From contig CM038053.1 in assembly GCA_021397845.1 (NCBI GenBank), positions 146,776,041 through 146,840,040 of the forward strand: DNA of 64,000 bases, written 5' to 3'. The translations under genes were made by a program, and so were the position numbers. Within the stretch, counting starts at the first letter, position 1. The number at the start of each line of letters is the position of its first letter. Source of the stretch: Areca catechu (lineage: Eukaryota > Streptophyta > Magnoliopsida > Arecales > Arecaceae). Positions 31,952 to 43,288 of this stretch are shown here, in pieces. Under the pieces are notes generated by a model that saw only the letters and a program-made list of their open reading frames with translations, did not search any database and was not told the DNA's origin.

Positions 31952-32848
31952 TTACAAGTCTCCCTCAATAAAAGTTTTGACTTGCCTTTGAGAATCAGCC
32001 AACTTCTTATAAGTTTTATTACTTAAATTTATTTTGGCATGAATTTCTTTATGCAAGTCTTTTATATGCTGTGCAAAAACTTCAGCAGACTCGAAGACTC
32101 GTGTGTGGACTGGTAAAGGGGCTAGGTCAAGAGGTGGAAGGTGGACTGGCAGATCCTCGGGAAAAACATCCTCAAATTCTTCTAATAAAGGTCTAACTTC
32201 CTGAGGAGGCTCTGAGGGTGTAAGAGTCTTAAGTTCCTTAGCATTCAACATCCAAATGGGTGAACCACTATGAATTTCTTGTTCTAGATCCTTAGCACTA
32301 ATTAGGTTCACTCTGATCTTCATCTCTTTGACCTTATTGGGTCCTTTAGCTACCTTGTCCTTAGGAGGGACTGAATGGATTGTGATCTTTTTTCCATTAA
32401 AACTAAAGACACAGGTATTGGATTTTCCTAAGAGGGTGGCATCATGATCATATAACCAAGGTCTCCCAAGAAATATACTGCTCACCCCCATGGGTAAGAC
32501 ATCACACCAAATCTTCTCTTGATAGGATTGCATCTGGATTTGGACCTGACATCTAGATTGGATGGGTATAGAGGTAGAGTCTACCCAAGAAACCTTATAG
32601 GGGTTGGGGTGGGGGACTGGGGTTAAGCCTAACATTTTGACAGTGCTAGTAGAAATGGCATTCACACAGCTCTCACTATCTATGATGATCTTACATACCT
32701 TATCCCGTAATTTAAGGAAAGTCTGTAGGTTGTTAGTCCTACGCCAATCATCCTGAACTCTACTCTGGGACAAGATGCATCTCACAACTCCTAACTGGTC
32801 AGACTCCATGGGTTCCTCTTCTCCTTCATACTCATCAACCAAGTTCAT
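31952..32848 (-). pseudogene. Protease fused in frame to integrase C-terminal part, element D
   Basis: 298 residues. Residues about 30-140 are an aspartic protease: 'CKIIIDSESCVNAIS', where the usual D-S-G is D-S-E, and the flap-side 'SSIFLGRPWLYDHDA'. Residues 215-245 are the start of the RT region, 'VRPLLEEFEDVFPEDLP'. At about residue 248 the text jumps to 'FESAEVFAQHIKDLHKEI', which belongs near the end of integrase. About 700-800 residues of RT, RNase H and integrase core have thus been removed with the frame kept. The protease triad change makes activity doubtful. Confidence 0.88.
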
Positions 32849-32889
32849 TCCGGTCTCATAAACTTCTTCTTCAAATTCCTCATTGGGCC

Positions 32890-33187
32890 CGGAATTCTAT
32901 TCCTCTCCCTCTTCTATGTAAAGGGATCTACGTGGGCACTGGCTAGAAACATGACCTATCCTATGGCACTTAAAACAGGCTATGGCTATACACTGGCTGG
33001 GGATATAACCTGGTTTCTAACACTTAAAACAGGTGATACTAGAACTAGGGGTTCTCTGGGTGTCAGGTGCCTTACCTTTGTCCATGGGCCTAGGGGTGGG
33101 AATACGCTGAAAAGGTTTGCTAAGGGTAACTAGGCTAGGTCCATTTCTTGGGATTGGGGCACTAACCCTAGAAGGTATAGGTCCTCT
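32890..33187 (-). pseudogene. gag zinc knuckles, element D
   Basis: Two knuckle-like motifs on the minus strand. C-F-K-C-stop-K-P-G-Y-I-P-S-Q-C (about 32980-33025) is damaged, and C-F-K-C-H-R-I-G-H-V-S-S-Q-C (about 32935-32980) is complete. They would bind the element RNA. They join gag (33188 up) to protease (32848 down), with one stop in the acidic linker at about 32897. Confidence 0.8.
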
Positions 33188-34033
33188 CTAAAATTTCTCA
33201 GTGTTTAGTGCAATCTGATAGGCTTGGTCTAGGTCAGTAACCTCTCTTAGAAATAACTCCCTCTTAATGTCTTCTCTAAGTCCAGCCCTAAATCTAGACA
33301 AAGTGACCTCATGGGCTTCACTCACATCACATCTCATCAAGTACTCATGAAAGGTGGCTATGTAGTCTGAGACAGATCGGTTCCCTTGTTTCAAGGTTTG
33401 CCATTGGTCTAACAGATTCTACTGGTATGAAATGGGTAGGTACTTATCTCTAAGCTTCTCTTTCATACCCTGCCAAGTGGTTATGGGCTCAACATTTCAT
33501 CTCCTAGTGGTTAGCTCAATGTTCCCCCAGTATAACCTAGCTTGATGCACTAACTTCATCTTGGCAAACTTGAACTTCCTTTCCTCAGACATGGCATACC
33601 ACTCAAAGTACTGGTCCATCTCACCCTTCCAATCAGAATACACCTTAGGGTTTAAGCTACCATCAAAAGTGGGTGCATCTAATTTGATGTTCCTGATGAA
33701 CCTATCATCTCTATCTTCAGGCTCTGAGTCAGGCCTCCTATGATTAGGTTCAGGATCTCTGTATAAAGGTCTTTTAGGCTCCTGGTATGGGTGAGGTTGA
33801 GGCATATTAAAATCTGGGTCAGGAGTCCAATTCTGATGTTTAGGTTCCTCAAGTACTTGGACTCGATCCCTAAGCTGGGTAAGATCCTCACAGACTTGAT
33901 CCCTAAATTGGGCAATAATATCAGTCATATCCTGACTCAATTTGGTCATACTTTCGGTAAGAGTTCTAATCATGGCCTCTAAATCCGGTTGGGTTTGACC
34001 AGGTTGGTAGGGTACTCCGTTCCGGGTGGACAT
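33188..34033 (-). pseudogene. gag, element D
   Basis: Ty3/gypsy gag (Retrotrans_gag type). The likely start is the ATG at 34033 ('MSTRNGVPY'). An upstream GTG/TTG-type extension to 34051 is less likely. An N-terminal coiled coil ('LTQLRDRVQVLEEP') is followed by the core 'WKGEMDQYFEWYAMSEERK' and 'KLVHQARLYW'. A frameshift at about 33497 separates the second part, 'MKQGNRSVSDYIATFHEYLM' to 'FRAGLREDIKRELFL', typical of gypsy gag. Element C shares the first residues but not the core. Confidence 0.9.
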
Positions 34034-34051
34034 GATGATGCAAGCAAGCAC

Positions 34052-34915
34052 ACCAAATGAGACTCGACTGAAATGACTACGGGCTAACTAGACCTAGAGC
34101 CCAAACTAGATGCCCAATCTGAGTGGCAAGCTAGCCTGTAGTAACTTGGGACTTAGCCAAGCAGGTGTAAGGGGAGTGTTAGGTCCCTAATTGCCAATCC
34201 TAGACACCAATCAGTGATTGGCTAGGTAGGCGGACCAGCACACAAGCCCTTCAGAATAGAATCCCTGAACCACAGTTCTAGACACTGAGTACAAAGCACA
34301 CACAGTTAACTAGACAAACTGACTCAACACTAGCCTAGACCCGACCAGTTGGTGTCCTTAGCCCACTAGGGCAAATTAGGTCTAATTAATTTTAAGATTA
34401 AAGGCTTAGGTTCGAATGCACGGGAGGTGGTTTTGGGCTAAAGAGAGGGTCTCAATCCTCCCTTATGTTGCAACTTCAGTGCCCTTAAGATAGATTCAAT
34501 TTATGCACACTCAAATAAAAAAACAGCTTGCAGAAAATAGAAAACCAGAACAGCATTAAAATTGATCTCAGAAAATCTATAGAAATTAATAAATCATGAA
34601 AATTTTATGTAAATTACTTTCAATTATAGTGGTTCCAGCAAAAGAAGAATTATATAATTTGGAATTTTTTATAGAAAGAAACAATTCTAATAACAGGGCA
34701 GTTACTGGCAGAAAACAGAACGTGTGTCCCGCTTACAATCCCTCCCTAGAAGTTATAACTCAACGGCACCCCTACATGCCCTAGGAACCCCCGTGGAATG
34801 GGAGGAGGAGGCTTGCTTCTTGCTTATTCCTAGGATCGGACGGCCAGGGGAGACTACTCCAGGCAGCAAAAGTAAAAAGGAACGAAAAAATAATCAAACA
34901 AGCAAGAACTCTAGA
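34052..34915 (-). other. Element D untranslated leader
   Basis: About 860 bp without a gene. Contains the leader hairpin at 34199-34231 (minus strand CCTA/TAGG outer stem, CCAAT/ATTGG inner stem, loop CACTG), as in C. Confidence 0.7.
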
Positions 34916-34931
34916 CATGGCTCTGATACCA
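34916..34931 (-). other. Primer binding site, element D
   Basis: Minus strand TGGTATCAGAGCCATG, matching initiator-Met tRNA, four bases from the LTR. Confidence 0.92.
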
Positions 34932-35844
34932 AAAATGATGCAGAACAAATAAGATGATGCGATGCAGAAGTAAATTAAGACTAATTTCTTTTTTTTTATT
35001 TTTTTTGTATTTTGTTAGAAGTTGGGTTGACTCAAAAACAAGGCTAACTAATATTGAAAGAAAATATGCACTCACAAAAAGCACAATTCAAAAGAGTAGA
35101 TTATCAGAGTAATAAAGAAGTAGGATCGCTGGGGATTGAAAAACCCCCAGACCTAGGGTTTACTCCTCTTTCAAGAAACAGACGAAGAGAGAAGAGAAGG
35201 TTTTATACCTGACTGTGATATCTCTCTTTGCTTCAATTGAAGGACACTCTCGAGCAGATTGTAGGATCCTTGGAGATGAGGTATCTTCGCAATGGATCCT
35301 CGGATTGTAGTCCTATGGCAAGGTTGGCCTTCTTCTCATACTCTGGATCTGGAAAGGATGAAGAACAAGATAAGGATGTAAGAAACTCAAGGAAGAGATT
35401 TTTACCTGGGATAGCTCCGGACTGCTCGAACTTTGAAGATGAGGGGAGAGTATGGAGGTGGCGGTGGAAGATGGAGTGGATTTAGGGTTTGGCTGGTAGG
35501 GCGGCGGCTTGCAGATGAAAAGGACCTAGGGCTTGATATAGTGGGCGGTGGCTTGGAGAAGGAGATGGCGGCCATGAATGAAGTGGGAATAGGGTTTAGG
35601 AATTTGGGTGTTGGCGGCTAGGATGATGAAAGGAAATTAGGGTTGGCGGCTAGGGATCAAAGTGGGGCAGGGTTTTGGTAACTTTGGAGATCTCTCACCT
35701 CCTCAAGGCTCCAATAGAACCCGGATTTACTCCCTCATGGAGCTCAACACTCAAAGAAGTGCGGAAGAAGAGAACACAAGGTTGCTCAACGCAAAAAAAG
35801 ATTTCATTTACTCATTCATATCAAAAGATTATATAAGGGTCCAA

Positions 35845-35850
35845 TATATA
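35845..35850 (-). promoter_or_regulatory. Putative TATA box, element D 5' LTR
   Basis: TATATA on the minus strand, conserved with 30594-30599. This is the copy that would drive transcription. Confidence 0.5.
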
Positions 35851-36018
35851 GACCTTGCAAGAGAAACAAAATTACACCATTTCCCATGTGGGACTAAACA
35901 TTCATCCTAAGCATGAAAAACTTTCCCTTGACCCACCAGGCTTCTTTCCTTGGAGTAGGCGGCCTCAAATGCAAGGTGATGGCTTCATATGGCAGGTATG
36001 TGGTGCACCTCCTAGTTC

Positions 36019-36231
36019 TTCTCCTTAAGTCATGGGTTTTCCTTCCATGACTTGCTTTTTCTTGGAAGAAAATACTCATCTCCTAGTCTTTCTCCTTAAG
36101 TCATGGGTTTTCCTTCCATGACTTGCTCTTTCTTGGAAGATAATACTCATCTCCTAGTTTTTCTCCTTAAGTCATGGGTTTTCCTTCCATGGCTTGCTCT
36201 TTCATGGAAGAAAATACTCATCTCCTAGTCT
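36019..36231. repeat. 71-bp tandem repeat, three units (D 5' LTR)
   Basis: Same array as 30768-30980. The equal number in both LTRs shows it predates insertion. Confidence 0.95.
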
Positions 36232-36707
36232 TTCTCCCCAAGACTAGGCTCCTTCCATTCATAGCCAAGTACTTTAGGCAGGTGTGGGCGCCTACCTTGA
36301 AGTCCTCTCCAAGAAAAATCCCCTACTCCTTTAGCTTGGTTACTTTTGGCAGCTTGTGGGCGCCTTTCTTCACTTCTCCTAAGAAAATTTTCTTGCTCTC
36401 TTAGGCGTGGGGACCAGGGACACTGGGATGAAATGTGGCACCAACTGGTCCTGGGAGTGTGGCGTCCACTTGCATTTGGCCTTGGAAGAAAAAATGATGC
36501 CCTAGGGAATGGCGCCAACCAGGACTTGACTTGGACTTAGACGGAGTCAACATGACTCAACAAAATGAAATGCAGATTCAAAGAAATAAAATAATTTAGT
36601 TGACCAGGTCAACCCTTATTACAAACCCTAATCTTCGGGCAAGGTCATTCAGAGATCCAGATGGAACCCTGAAGTCTTCTTCTGATTCTGGTGCCCGCAC
36701 CAGTATT

Positions 36708-37332
36708 GAATCAATTTAATTCATGATAACCTACAATAAATGATTGATGTCTAGCAATGTATCATGCCTATCCAAAAGATGAGCAATTTAATAAAAATTA
36801 TCAAAATATGCTTTAGTGGCAAGTTACCATACAATTCAATCCTTCGATCTTCCTTTATTCTGAATAATGATGGGTATGGAAAATTGTCAAACCTTTATAC
36901 TTTATTTACTCAAATCTCAAATAACTAATAAAAACTTGATCGATGAAAGATTAGAAAACCTTTTCCAATTTCATCTTAGTTTGATTAAAGATTTTCTAAG
37001 TCATCATTTGATAAGATTGCATGGATAAATACTCCTCTTATTAGGATGAAAATTGTCATAACCTTCATATGTAACTCACCATATCCATGAACATCCCATA
37101 CATGACTAAGTCATGAATGAGTATAAACTAAAACATGGATTCATGTGTATAAGATACCATAGTGATCTCAAGTCTAAGGATCACTTGCACAACTTTCACT
37201 AAGAGAATCATCTTTTGACAAGTAAGACTTTCATAAGATATTCTCATGATAGATCAATTCAATGAACTCATACCCTGATAAGCACCCACATCCTTGTATT
37301 AGTGTCCCTACACAAGTGGTCATGAAACCAAC
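36708..37332 (-). repeat. Element G 3' LTR, segment 2
   Basis: Continues segment 1 after removal of D (reverse complement of about 26480-27100 of H). Ends with CCAAC, the TSD of I'. Confidence 0.88.
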
Positions 37333-38220
37333 TATTGCCGCCAAGATCACCGTAGCCTATAGCTTCGACATGGCACGACTCATCAGGCTCGTGTTGGGCG
37401 CTGATCCTCTTCCATCGTGGCTTGCAAAAAAGATGAGACCTGAGCCAGGGATTCTAGTAGGGACACTCTGATGATCAAGTTAGTTTGGGATGATCAAGGG
37501 GAATAGAACCTCTATGACAAAGAGCTTGGGGCTCTCCACATAGAGGGATGGATGATGGAATTGAATTGGAAAGACAGGGTCAAGCAGAGATCAGAGAGCT
37601 GGGTGGTTCTCTTGGCTAGTTCCTTGCCCATTTGCTCTTTGAGTCTTACCAGTTGCCTCTCTCCCCTCTCGGAGGACCTCTCTTCTATTTTTATATGAGT
37701 AGGAGTGGCCCAGACCAAGCCTGGGAATTCATTGAGATGTCCCTTTCTTTGTATCTCTTTTTGGAGGGGTTTTTCTTTGTCTACAGTCTCCCTCCTATCG
37801 GACCGATCCTCTGAAGGAGATCCTTTTATTTGGGGGTGATCATCAATGTAATATAGATCTTGTCCCTTTGGTGGAAAAATTTTTCATGGGAGGGGCGGGT
37901 GCCATGCTGCTGAGCCTTGAGCCATGGTGGAGCATTTCCATTCTGAGAGGAACCATCGGAGTGTCATAGGGCCTGTGTCCTTAATGGAATTGATGTAGAA
38001 CGAAGGACACGAAGAAAACCTATTGTTATTTTGAAAAGAGGAAAAACACCTAAAGCAAATCAAGGATCATGGGAGGGCTAAGAAGCCTCTGGGACTAGGA
38101 TAGAACGACCCCAGAAAATCCTAAAATGACTGGGCTCTTTTGGTTTTTTTTTTTTTTTTTTTTAATTTTTTCTTGGCGGAGATGGTGAAGGAACGATGGT
38201 GATGGGAGGCTGGGACGGGA

Positions 38221-38570
38221 ACTCCTAGACCTTGGGACTCATCCTAATGAAGAGACCGTCCACCTCTAAGGCATTACACCCTCCTCAATACTTAGAGGTG
38301 CTAGGATGGATCTCAAGGTCACGAAGGACGGGGGTGGGGGAGAACTCCTAGACCTTGGGACTCATCCTAACGAAGAGACCGTCCACCTCTAAGGCATTAC
38401 GCCCTCCTCAATACTTAGAGGTGCTAGGATGGATCTCAAGGTCACGGAGGACGGGGGTGGGGGAGAACTCATGGATCTTGGGACTCACCCTAACGAAGAG
38501 ACCGTCCACCTCTAAGGCATTACGCCCTCCTCAGTACTTAGAGGCGCTAGGATGGTTTTCAAGGCCACGA
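38221..38570. repeat. 123-bp tandem repeat, about three units, in solo LTR L
   Basis: Units start at 38221, 38344 and 38467 (marked by GACCGTCCACCTCTAAGGCA). The open frames through it are a result of the period being divisible by three. Confidence 0.92.
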
Positions 38571-38731
38571 GGGGAAGACACGAAGGTGGGAGGGAGAAAG
38601 GAGATACTTGGGGCCTCACACCCCTCGACGTCCCGAAGGACGAAGGAAAAAGGGCCTCAGCCCAGAACCACACACTGGAAGAGCACTCAAAAATTTTATT
38701 CAACTATTTTTTTTTACAAGAGGAGTATAGG

Positions 38732-38739
38732 TATTTATA
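38732..38739 (-). promoter_or_regulatory. Putative TATA box, solo LTR L
   Basis: Minus strand TATAAATA, at the same relative place as in D and M. Confidence 0.45.
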
Positions 38740-39654
38740 GATGCCCATATCCCTTTTGAAATTTAAAAATAAAATCCCCTGAAATCCTCCCTTGATTTTG
38801 AAATCAAATTCAAAATCAAAATCCCCAAATTTCCCAAATTACATTTATTAAAAAAAATTACCAAATAAATCCCATTTATTTGAATTTTGAAATCCCCTCC
38901 ATTCTGAAACTCATGCTACTCCAAAAATTATGCAAAATAACTCTTCTTCCATCACTTTAAGAAGCGTGCAGAAGCTTCATTTGGCTGCTTTGAAAAGCAT
39001 GCAGAAGCTCCTTCACGGCCGAGCAACAGGGGCACCTGGACCTTCGGCACCCGGCCCAGCGGGCGGCGGCGGGGCAGCCTGGTGGCGCGCCGGCGGGCAG
39101 ACGGCAGTGGCGGGGGTCGGGCACGGCAGATCACGGACCGGTGGGGCAAAAAAATCAAAAAAAAAAGGCCTCTGTGATTTTTTCTGGAGGTTGAAGGAGA
39201 TAGGAATAGCCTGGAATAAAGTTGGAATAACATCGGATAACATGGGAATAAAGGGAATAGGTGGAATAGCGGGAATAACTAAAATACAAAAATTCTAAAA
39301 TTTTTTTTTAAATTCTAAAAAAAATAAAAGGTGAAACCCGGATAGGTTTCGGGTCCCCCATCAGGAATACTCCTCTTGGAGGAGGTTCAGGTTTTGTGTT
39401 ATGAGGATCAAAGCCCTCGGTTGCATAGTTGTTGACAAGGCGGTGCGCCATAGGGTGTGAAGCCTGGTGGTGCATGCGTTGTGCTGGACGTGCGGGTGGG
39501 CGTTGTAGAGTTTGAATTTTTTGGTTGGGTGTGCATGACTTCTGGGAGGTTGTAGGTAGCTACGAGCTTCCTGTCATAATCTGTACCTGCCGATCTCTCT
39601 CCTTCTTCCACTGGCAAGAACTCTGATCTCAGTAGGAGGAGGGGTTGAGCTCGA

Positions 39655-40475
39655 TCTAGGGAGCCCGACTCTAAAAGCAGGAGCATGACCTCAGCTTGGT
39701 GCTTGACCCTGGATACGGGAGGGTGTTTTTGGAAAGCATGAGCACGACCCCAGTCGGGAGTTGACCTCAGACGGAGGGCTCTCCTTATGAGCAGGACCAT
39801 GGTTGGAAGCTGACCTTGGATGGAGGGCTTGCCTTTGGCAAGCATGAGCATGACCCTAGCCGGGAGCTAACTCAGATGGAGGGCTCGCCTTATGAGCACG
39901 ATCCCGACTGGGAGCTGACCTTGGATGGAGGGCTCACCTTAGCAAGCATGAGCATGACTTAGACCGAGAGTTGACTTTAGATGGAGGGCTCGTCCTATGA
40001 GAATGACCTCGGCTGGGAGCAGACCTCGAATGGAGGGCTCGCTTTGGCATGCATGAGCATGACCCCAGCTAGGAGCTGACCTCAGACGGAGGGCTCGCCT
40101 TATAAGAATGACCCCGGCTAGGAGCTGACCTCGGATGGAGTACTCGTCCTTGGCATGCATGAGCACGACCCCAACCGGAAGCTGACCTCAGATGGAGGGC
40201 TCGCTTTATGAGCATGACCCAGGTTGGGAGTTGACCTCGAATGAAGGGCTCGCCCTTGGAATTCATGAGCATGATCCTAGCCGGGAGTTGACCACAAATG
40301 GAGGGCTCACCTTATGAGCACGACCCCGGCTGGGAGCTGACCTCGGATAGAGGGCTCGCCCTTGGCATGCATGAGCATGACCCTGGCTGGGAGCTGACCT
40401 CAGACGGAGGGCTTGCCCTATGAGCATGACCCCGGCTGGGAGTTGTCCTTGGATGGAGGGCTTGCCCTTGGGTCT
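39655..40475. repeat. Minisatellite of about 104 bp in solo LTR I'
   Basis: Inverted version of the array at 23485-24240, built from GGAGGGCTCGCC and GGGAGCTGACCTC motifs. Subunits of about 50 bp. Confidence 0.9.
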
Positions 40476-40573
40476 TTATTTGGGCACCGTATCTAGGTGG
40501 CACTTTCCATCCGCACGGCTGCCTACTATCATTGTCATGGGCTCCACGTTAGCAGTTGTGCCACATCACCAAC

Positions 40574-40895
40574 CACTCTATCCATCAAGCATACATAGGA
40601 TGTGCTTGTCTCTCCAGAAACATTGATTTCTGACTCGGTGATTCTATGACTAGGAATATTTTAGATTAGGATTTATAAGATGTTAGGTCTCACTATTATG
40701 AACTCCATCATAACCCTAAAATTATTGCCCTAATTTATAGAATTTATTATAATCTTAAAATAACAAAATATAAGATACAACATATAATGAAACCAAATAC
40801 CTTTTTATTAATATCATACATGAGTTGGAATAATTTTATAGCTAAGCCTCTATTTCATAAGAAATATGATTGGGTTTTAGGATACTATTCTTTCA
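40574..40895 (-). repeat. Element G 3' LTR, segment 3
   Basis: Outer edge of the G LTR after I'. Ends CTTTCA at 40895 next to the PPT. Confidence 0.85.
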
Positions 40896-40908
40896 ATCTC
40901 TCACTTGC
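40896..40908 (-). other. Polypurine tract, element G
   Basis: Minus strand GCAAGTGAGAGAT. One base differs from the H and E tracts in the core. Confidence 0.8.
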
Positions 40909-40910
40909 AC

Positions 40911-41037
40911 TAAAGCTAATCACCCTTGTATTTAATTCCCATACAATCTAAATGGTGATCAAATTGTTTTGGAGGAAGGGCCTTAGTGAATGGGTCTGCT
41001 ATGTTATTCTTTGTATCTACTTATTTTAAAATCATGT
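40911..41037 (-). pseudogene. copia RNase H C-terminus, element G, part 1
   Basis: End of pol: minus strand gives 'NNIADPFTKALP' and 'QFDHHLDCMGIKYKGD', equal to the end of E and H. Interrupted at 41037 by F, with TSD CATGT. Continues at 59193. Confidence 0.85.
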
Positions 41038-41871
41038 TGTTGGGGAATCCCGGTCTAAGTACGAACCGAACACCGGTTCGGCTGACCGAAGACCTTTCCT
41101 CCGAGCCAGCGACTTCGGACCTAGAAAGGTCGGGCCGACCACGAGCAACCTAAGGCTCTCTACCGTCCTACGACACCTGGAGGCAAAATCTTCGGATTAC
41201 ATCTTCAGCCTTAATAGAAGACCAGGCTCCATGCCGACTTCCAAAGATATACTCTTTGGTTCCTGCCGAAGACATGATCTCTGGCCCTTGGTAAATACTA
41301 AGTCCTCGACTCATACAGAAGATAGGATCACCGACAGAGGAGATCCGAAGACGGGGAAGTTCCCAGTTCAATTTTGAAAATCTCCCTTAATAGGGGAAAT
41401 CTAAGGATAGGTCCACGATCCATCCCAGATAGGTAACAGTAAATAATGGTTACTATCGACTATCTCCATTCCACGATCATGATGTGCAACTCCAGCTGCC
41501 ATGCCTCCGGTCTAGCCAAAACCGCTCAATGACAACCTATGATTTCCAATCATGGGGAGAAATTAACTCCCTGTGATCGCTGGGAGAAGAACGGATCCGT
41601 AGGCTGGGCACCCTCTTATAAATGGCGGTAAGAAGAAATGCTCGAGGAATGTACGCATACATACATACATGCATACTCTAAATCCAAAGAGCTTTCCCAC
41701 TGCTTCTTGAGAATATTCCCCATTCTGTGGCTGGGATCCACCTCTGACTTAGGCATCGGAGTGTCCCCCGTCGGAACGATTTCGGCAAGGGACTTGTTTT
41801 GCAGGTGAACCAGGGAGCGGTCCTGTGGGGCAGCAGCTTCGACCGGCCGATACAGGGACTCCATGCCAACA
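41038..41871 (+). repeat. Element F 5' LTR
   Basis: 834 bp, TGTTGGGGAATCCCGG to CCATGCCAACA. Confidence 0.95.
41617..41624 (+). promoter_or_regulatory. Putative TATA box, element F 5' LTR
   Basis: TATAAATG, conserved at 58934 in the 3' LTR. Confidence 0.55.
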
Positions 41872-41890
41872 GATTGGCATGCCAAGTAGG
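41872..41890 (+). other. Probable primer binding site, element F
   Basis: GATTGGCATGCCAAGTAGG directly after the LTR. Not the initiator-Met type; the tRNA is not identified. Position is the main evidence. Confidence 0.5.
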
Positions 41891-41947
41891 GGGCGACACA
41901 ATACTCTTTAGGCTCCCTCTTAAACAAGGGAAAGTAAGAAGTTCTTG

Positions 41948-43288
41948 ATGGCGAGAAGAAAGACTCAGATTGCCTCCACAAGTCGAAGTCGTGTTCCATC
42001 CCAAGGGGGCGCACCCCCGGGGGAGAACAACATCCCATCTCCTATAGTTATCATGGGGTTATAACAATTTGAAGTCCTTGTGAACCAGGTCACCAACCTT
42101 ACAGCCATGGTTCAAGATTTCCAAAACAGAGCTTTTTCGGTGGGAAATCCACCGGTCTCCTCCAGACATAGCTCTCGATCCCGAAGGAAGAGAGTCCCAT
42201 GGGAGAGTTCTACACACCTCTCCCCCCATTCTCGGCCCTCTCTTGAAGGTCGAAGTTCGAGACTGCCTAGACCCGTCGATTCCCTACAAAAAGGGAAAAG
42301 GCCTAGGCAAACTCCCTCCCTCTCCTCCGAAGACTCTGCTCCCGTAGAGAGGGCGTCGAAGAAGACTCCCGATTATGATGGAAGACTCAGGGCCATTGAA
42401 TCAGAAATGGTGAGGGCGCGGGAGCAAAGGATGCGGGATCTAAAGGATCCCGATGACTTGATAGTGGGTGATCTACGCCCACCCTACACCGACCGTATCA
42501 TGGCTAAAATCATTCCCCGGCACCTCAGGGTTCCCCAGATGGAACCCTATGATGGCACCTCTGATTCCTTCGACCATTTGGGCAGTTTCAAGGCCCATAT
42601 GATTATCCAAGGAGCTTCGGACGTGATGTACTGCCTTGCGTTCCCAGCTACCTTGAAGAAAGCTATTCGGATAAGGTACTCGAGCCTGCGCCCAGGTACC
42701 ATCGATTCTTTTTTCGAGTTAGAGAAATTATTTATCTTGCATTTCAGGTCCTGCTGCAAGACTCCCTAGAATACGGACACACAGTTCCTCCTTCACTAGA
42801 ATGAAGGAGAAAGCCTGCGAGACTACATCTCTAGGTTTAATGCAGCCACACTCGAGATCCCCGATCTCAACGAGCATGTGGCCATGTCTGCACTGAAGAA
42901 GGGACTTCATATATCCAGGCTTACCTTTTTCCTGGATAAGAAGTTCCCCAAAAGCTACGCTGAGCTCTTGTTGAGGGCTCAGAAATATGCCGATGCTGAA
43001 GAGCAGGCGGCCAACCGACAATTGATCGAAGGGAAGCCCCCTTCAAAAAAGAAGAACAACAGGGGACAAGGTCCCCCAATCTCCAATAATAATAACAACA
43101 AATATACTAACAGCCGAAGAAGTCCCCCCAGGACCAGAGCATCGGGAGGATGATTCGACTCCATCACCCTCCTCAACCTTCCTCGAGAAAAGATCCTCAT
43201 GGAGATAGAGAAAGAAAACTATCTTTAGCAGCCCCGTCCCATGAAGTTTTCCTCTTCTGTAAGGAACAAGAACAAATATTGCCGATTC
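41948..43288 (+). pseudogene. Ty3/gypsy gag, element F, part 1
   Basis: One frame from ATG 41948 ('MARRKTQIASTSRSR') with in-frame stops at about 42062 (TAA), 42768 (TAG) and 43152 (TGA), then a 1-base frameshift near 43230. A basic Ser/Arg-rich head is followed by 'IIPRHLRVPQMEPYDGTSD' and 'FDHLGSFKAHM', the Retrotrans_gag signature of Tat-type elements. 'ESLRDYISRFNAATLEIPDL', 'FFLDKKFPKSYAELLLRAQK' and an Asn-rich basic tail come next. It runs into 'NKYCRF' where E is inserted. The sequence resumes at 53354. Would form the capsid. Confidence 0.9.

Larger units (their letters stand above)
29695..36702 (-). mobile_element. Element D: internally deleted chromovirus (Ty3/gypsy)
   Basis: 7.0-kb minus-strand element with LTRs of 1769 and 1767 bp that look nearly identical. 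Perfect TSD GTATT (29690-29694, 36703-36707). Contains PBS, leader, gag, two knuckles, protease fused in frame to the integrase C-terminus, chromodomain and PPT. RT, RNase H and the integrase core are deleted. The similarity of its LTRs suggests recent insertion. Confidence 0.96.
34936..36702 (-). repeat. Element D 5' LTR
   Basis: 1767 bp, TGATGCAGAACAA to GCCCGCACCA, then TSD GTATT. Contains three 71-bp units at 36019-36231. Confidence 0.96.
37991..39363 (-). repeat. L: solo LTR nested in I'
   Basis: 1373 bp, TGATGTAGAACG to CCCCCATCA, perfect TSD GGAAT (37986-37990, 39364-39368). Same LTR family as M at the window end and related in plan to D. Contains a 123-bp tandem repeat. Oriented minus by its TATA box. 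Confidence 0.9.
37333..40568 (-). repeat. I': solo LTR of the element I family
   Basis: Solo LTR, 1858 bp without the nested L. Perfect TSD CCAAC at 37328-37332 and 40569-40573. Plus strand begins TATTGCC (decayed from TGTTGCC) and ends GCCACATCA. No internal region, so it formed by LTR-LTR recombination. Inverted relative to 23389-25195. Confidence 0.9.

Noticed and set aside
38355..38759. 134-residue plus-strand frame with repeats
   Set aside because: Produced by the 123-bp tandem repeat (period divisible by three) in solo LTR L.
39408..39851. 147-residue minus frame and other frames across the 104-bp array
   Set aside because: Repeat-driven frames inside solo LTR I'.
21960..40568. One giant inverted duplication (I + H LTR facing G LTR + I')
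   Set aside because: I sits in the RT of H, while I' sits in the LTR of G with its own TSD CCAAC. The symmetry is a coincidence of separate insertions.
28539..41037. Host gene between insertions
   Set aside because: All sequence left after removing D, I' and L aligns with the inverted H LTR and copia RNase H; no exon-like frame remains.
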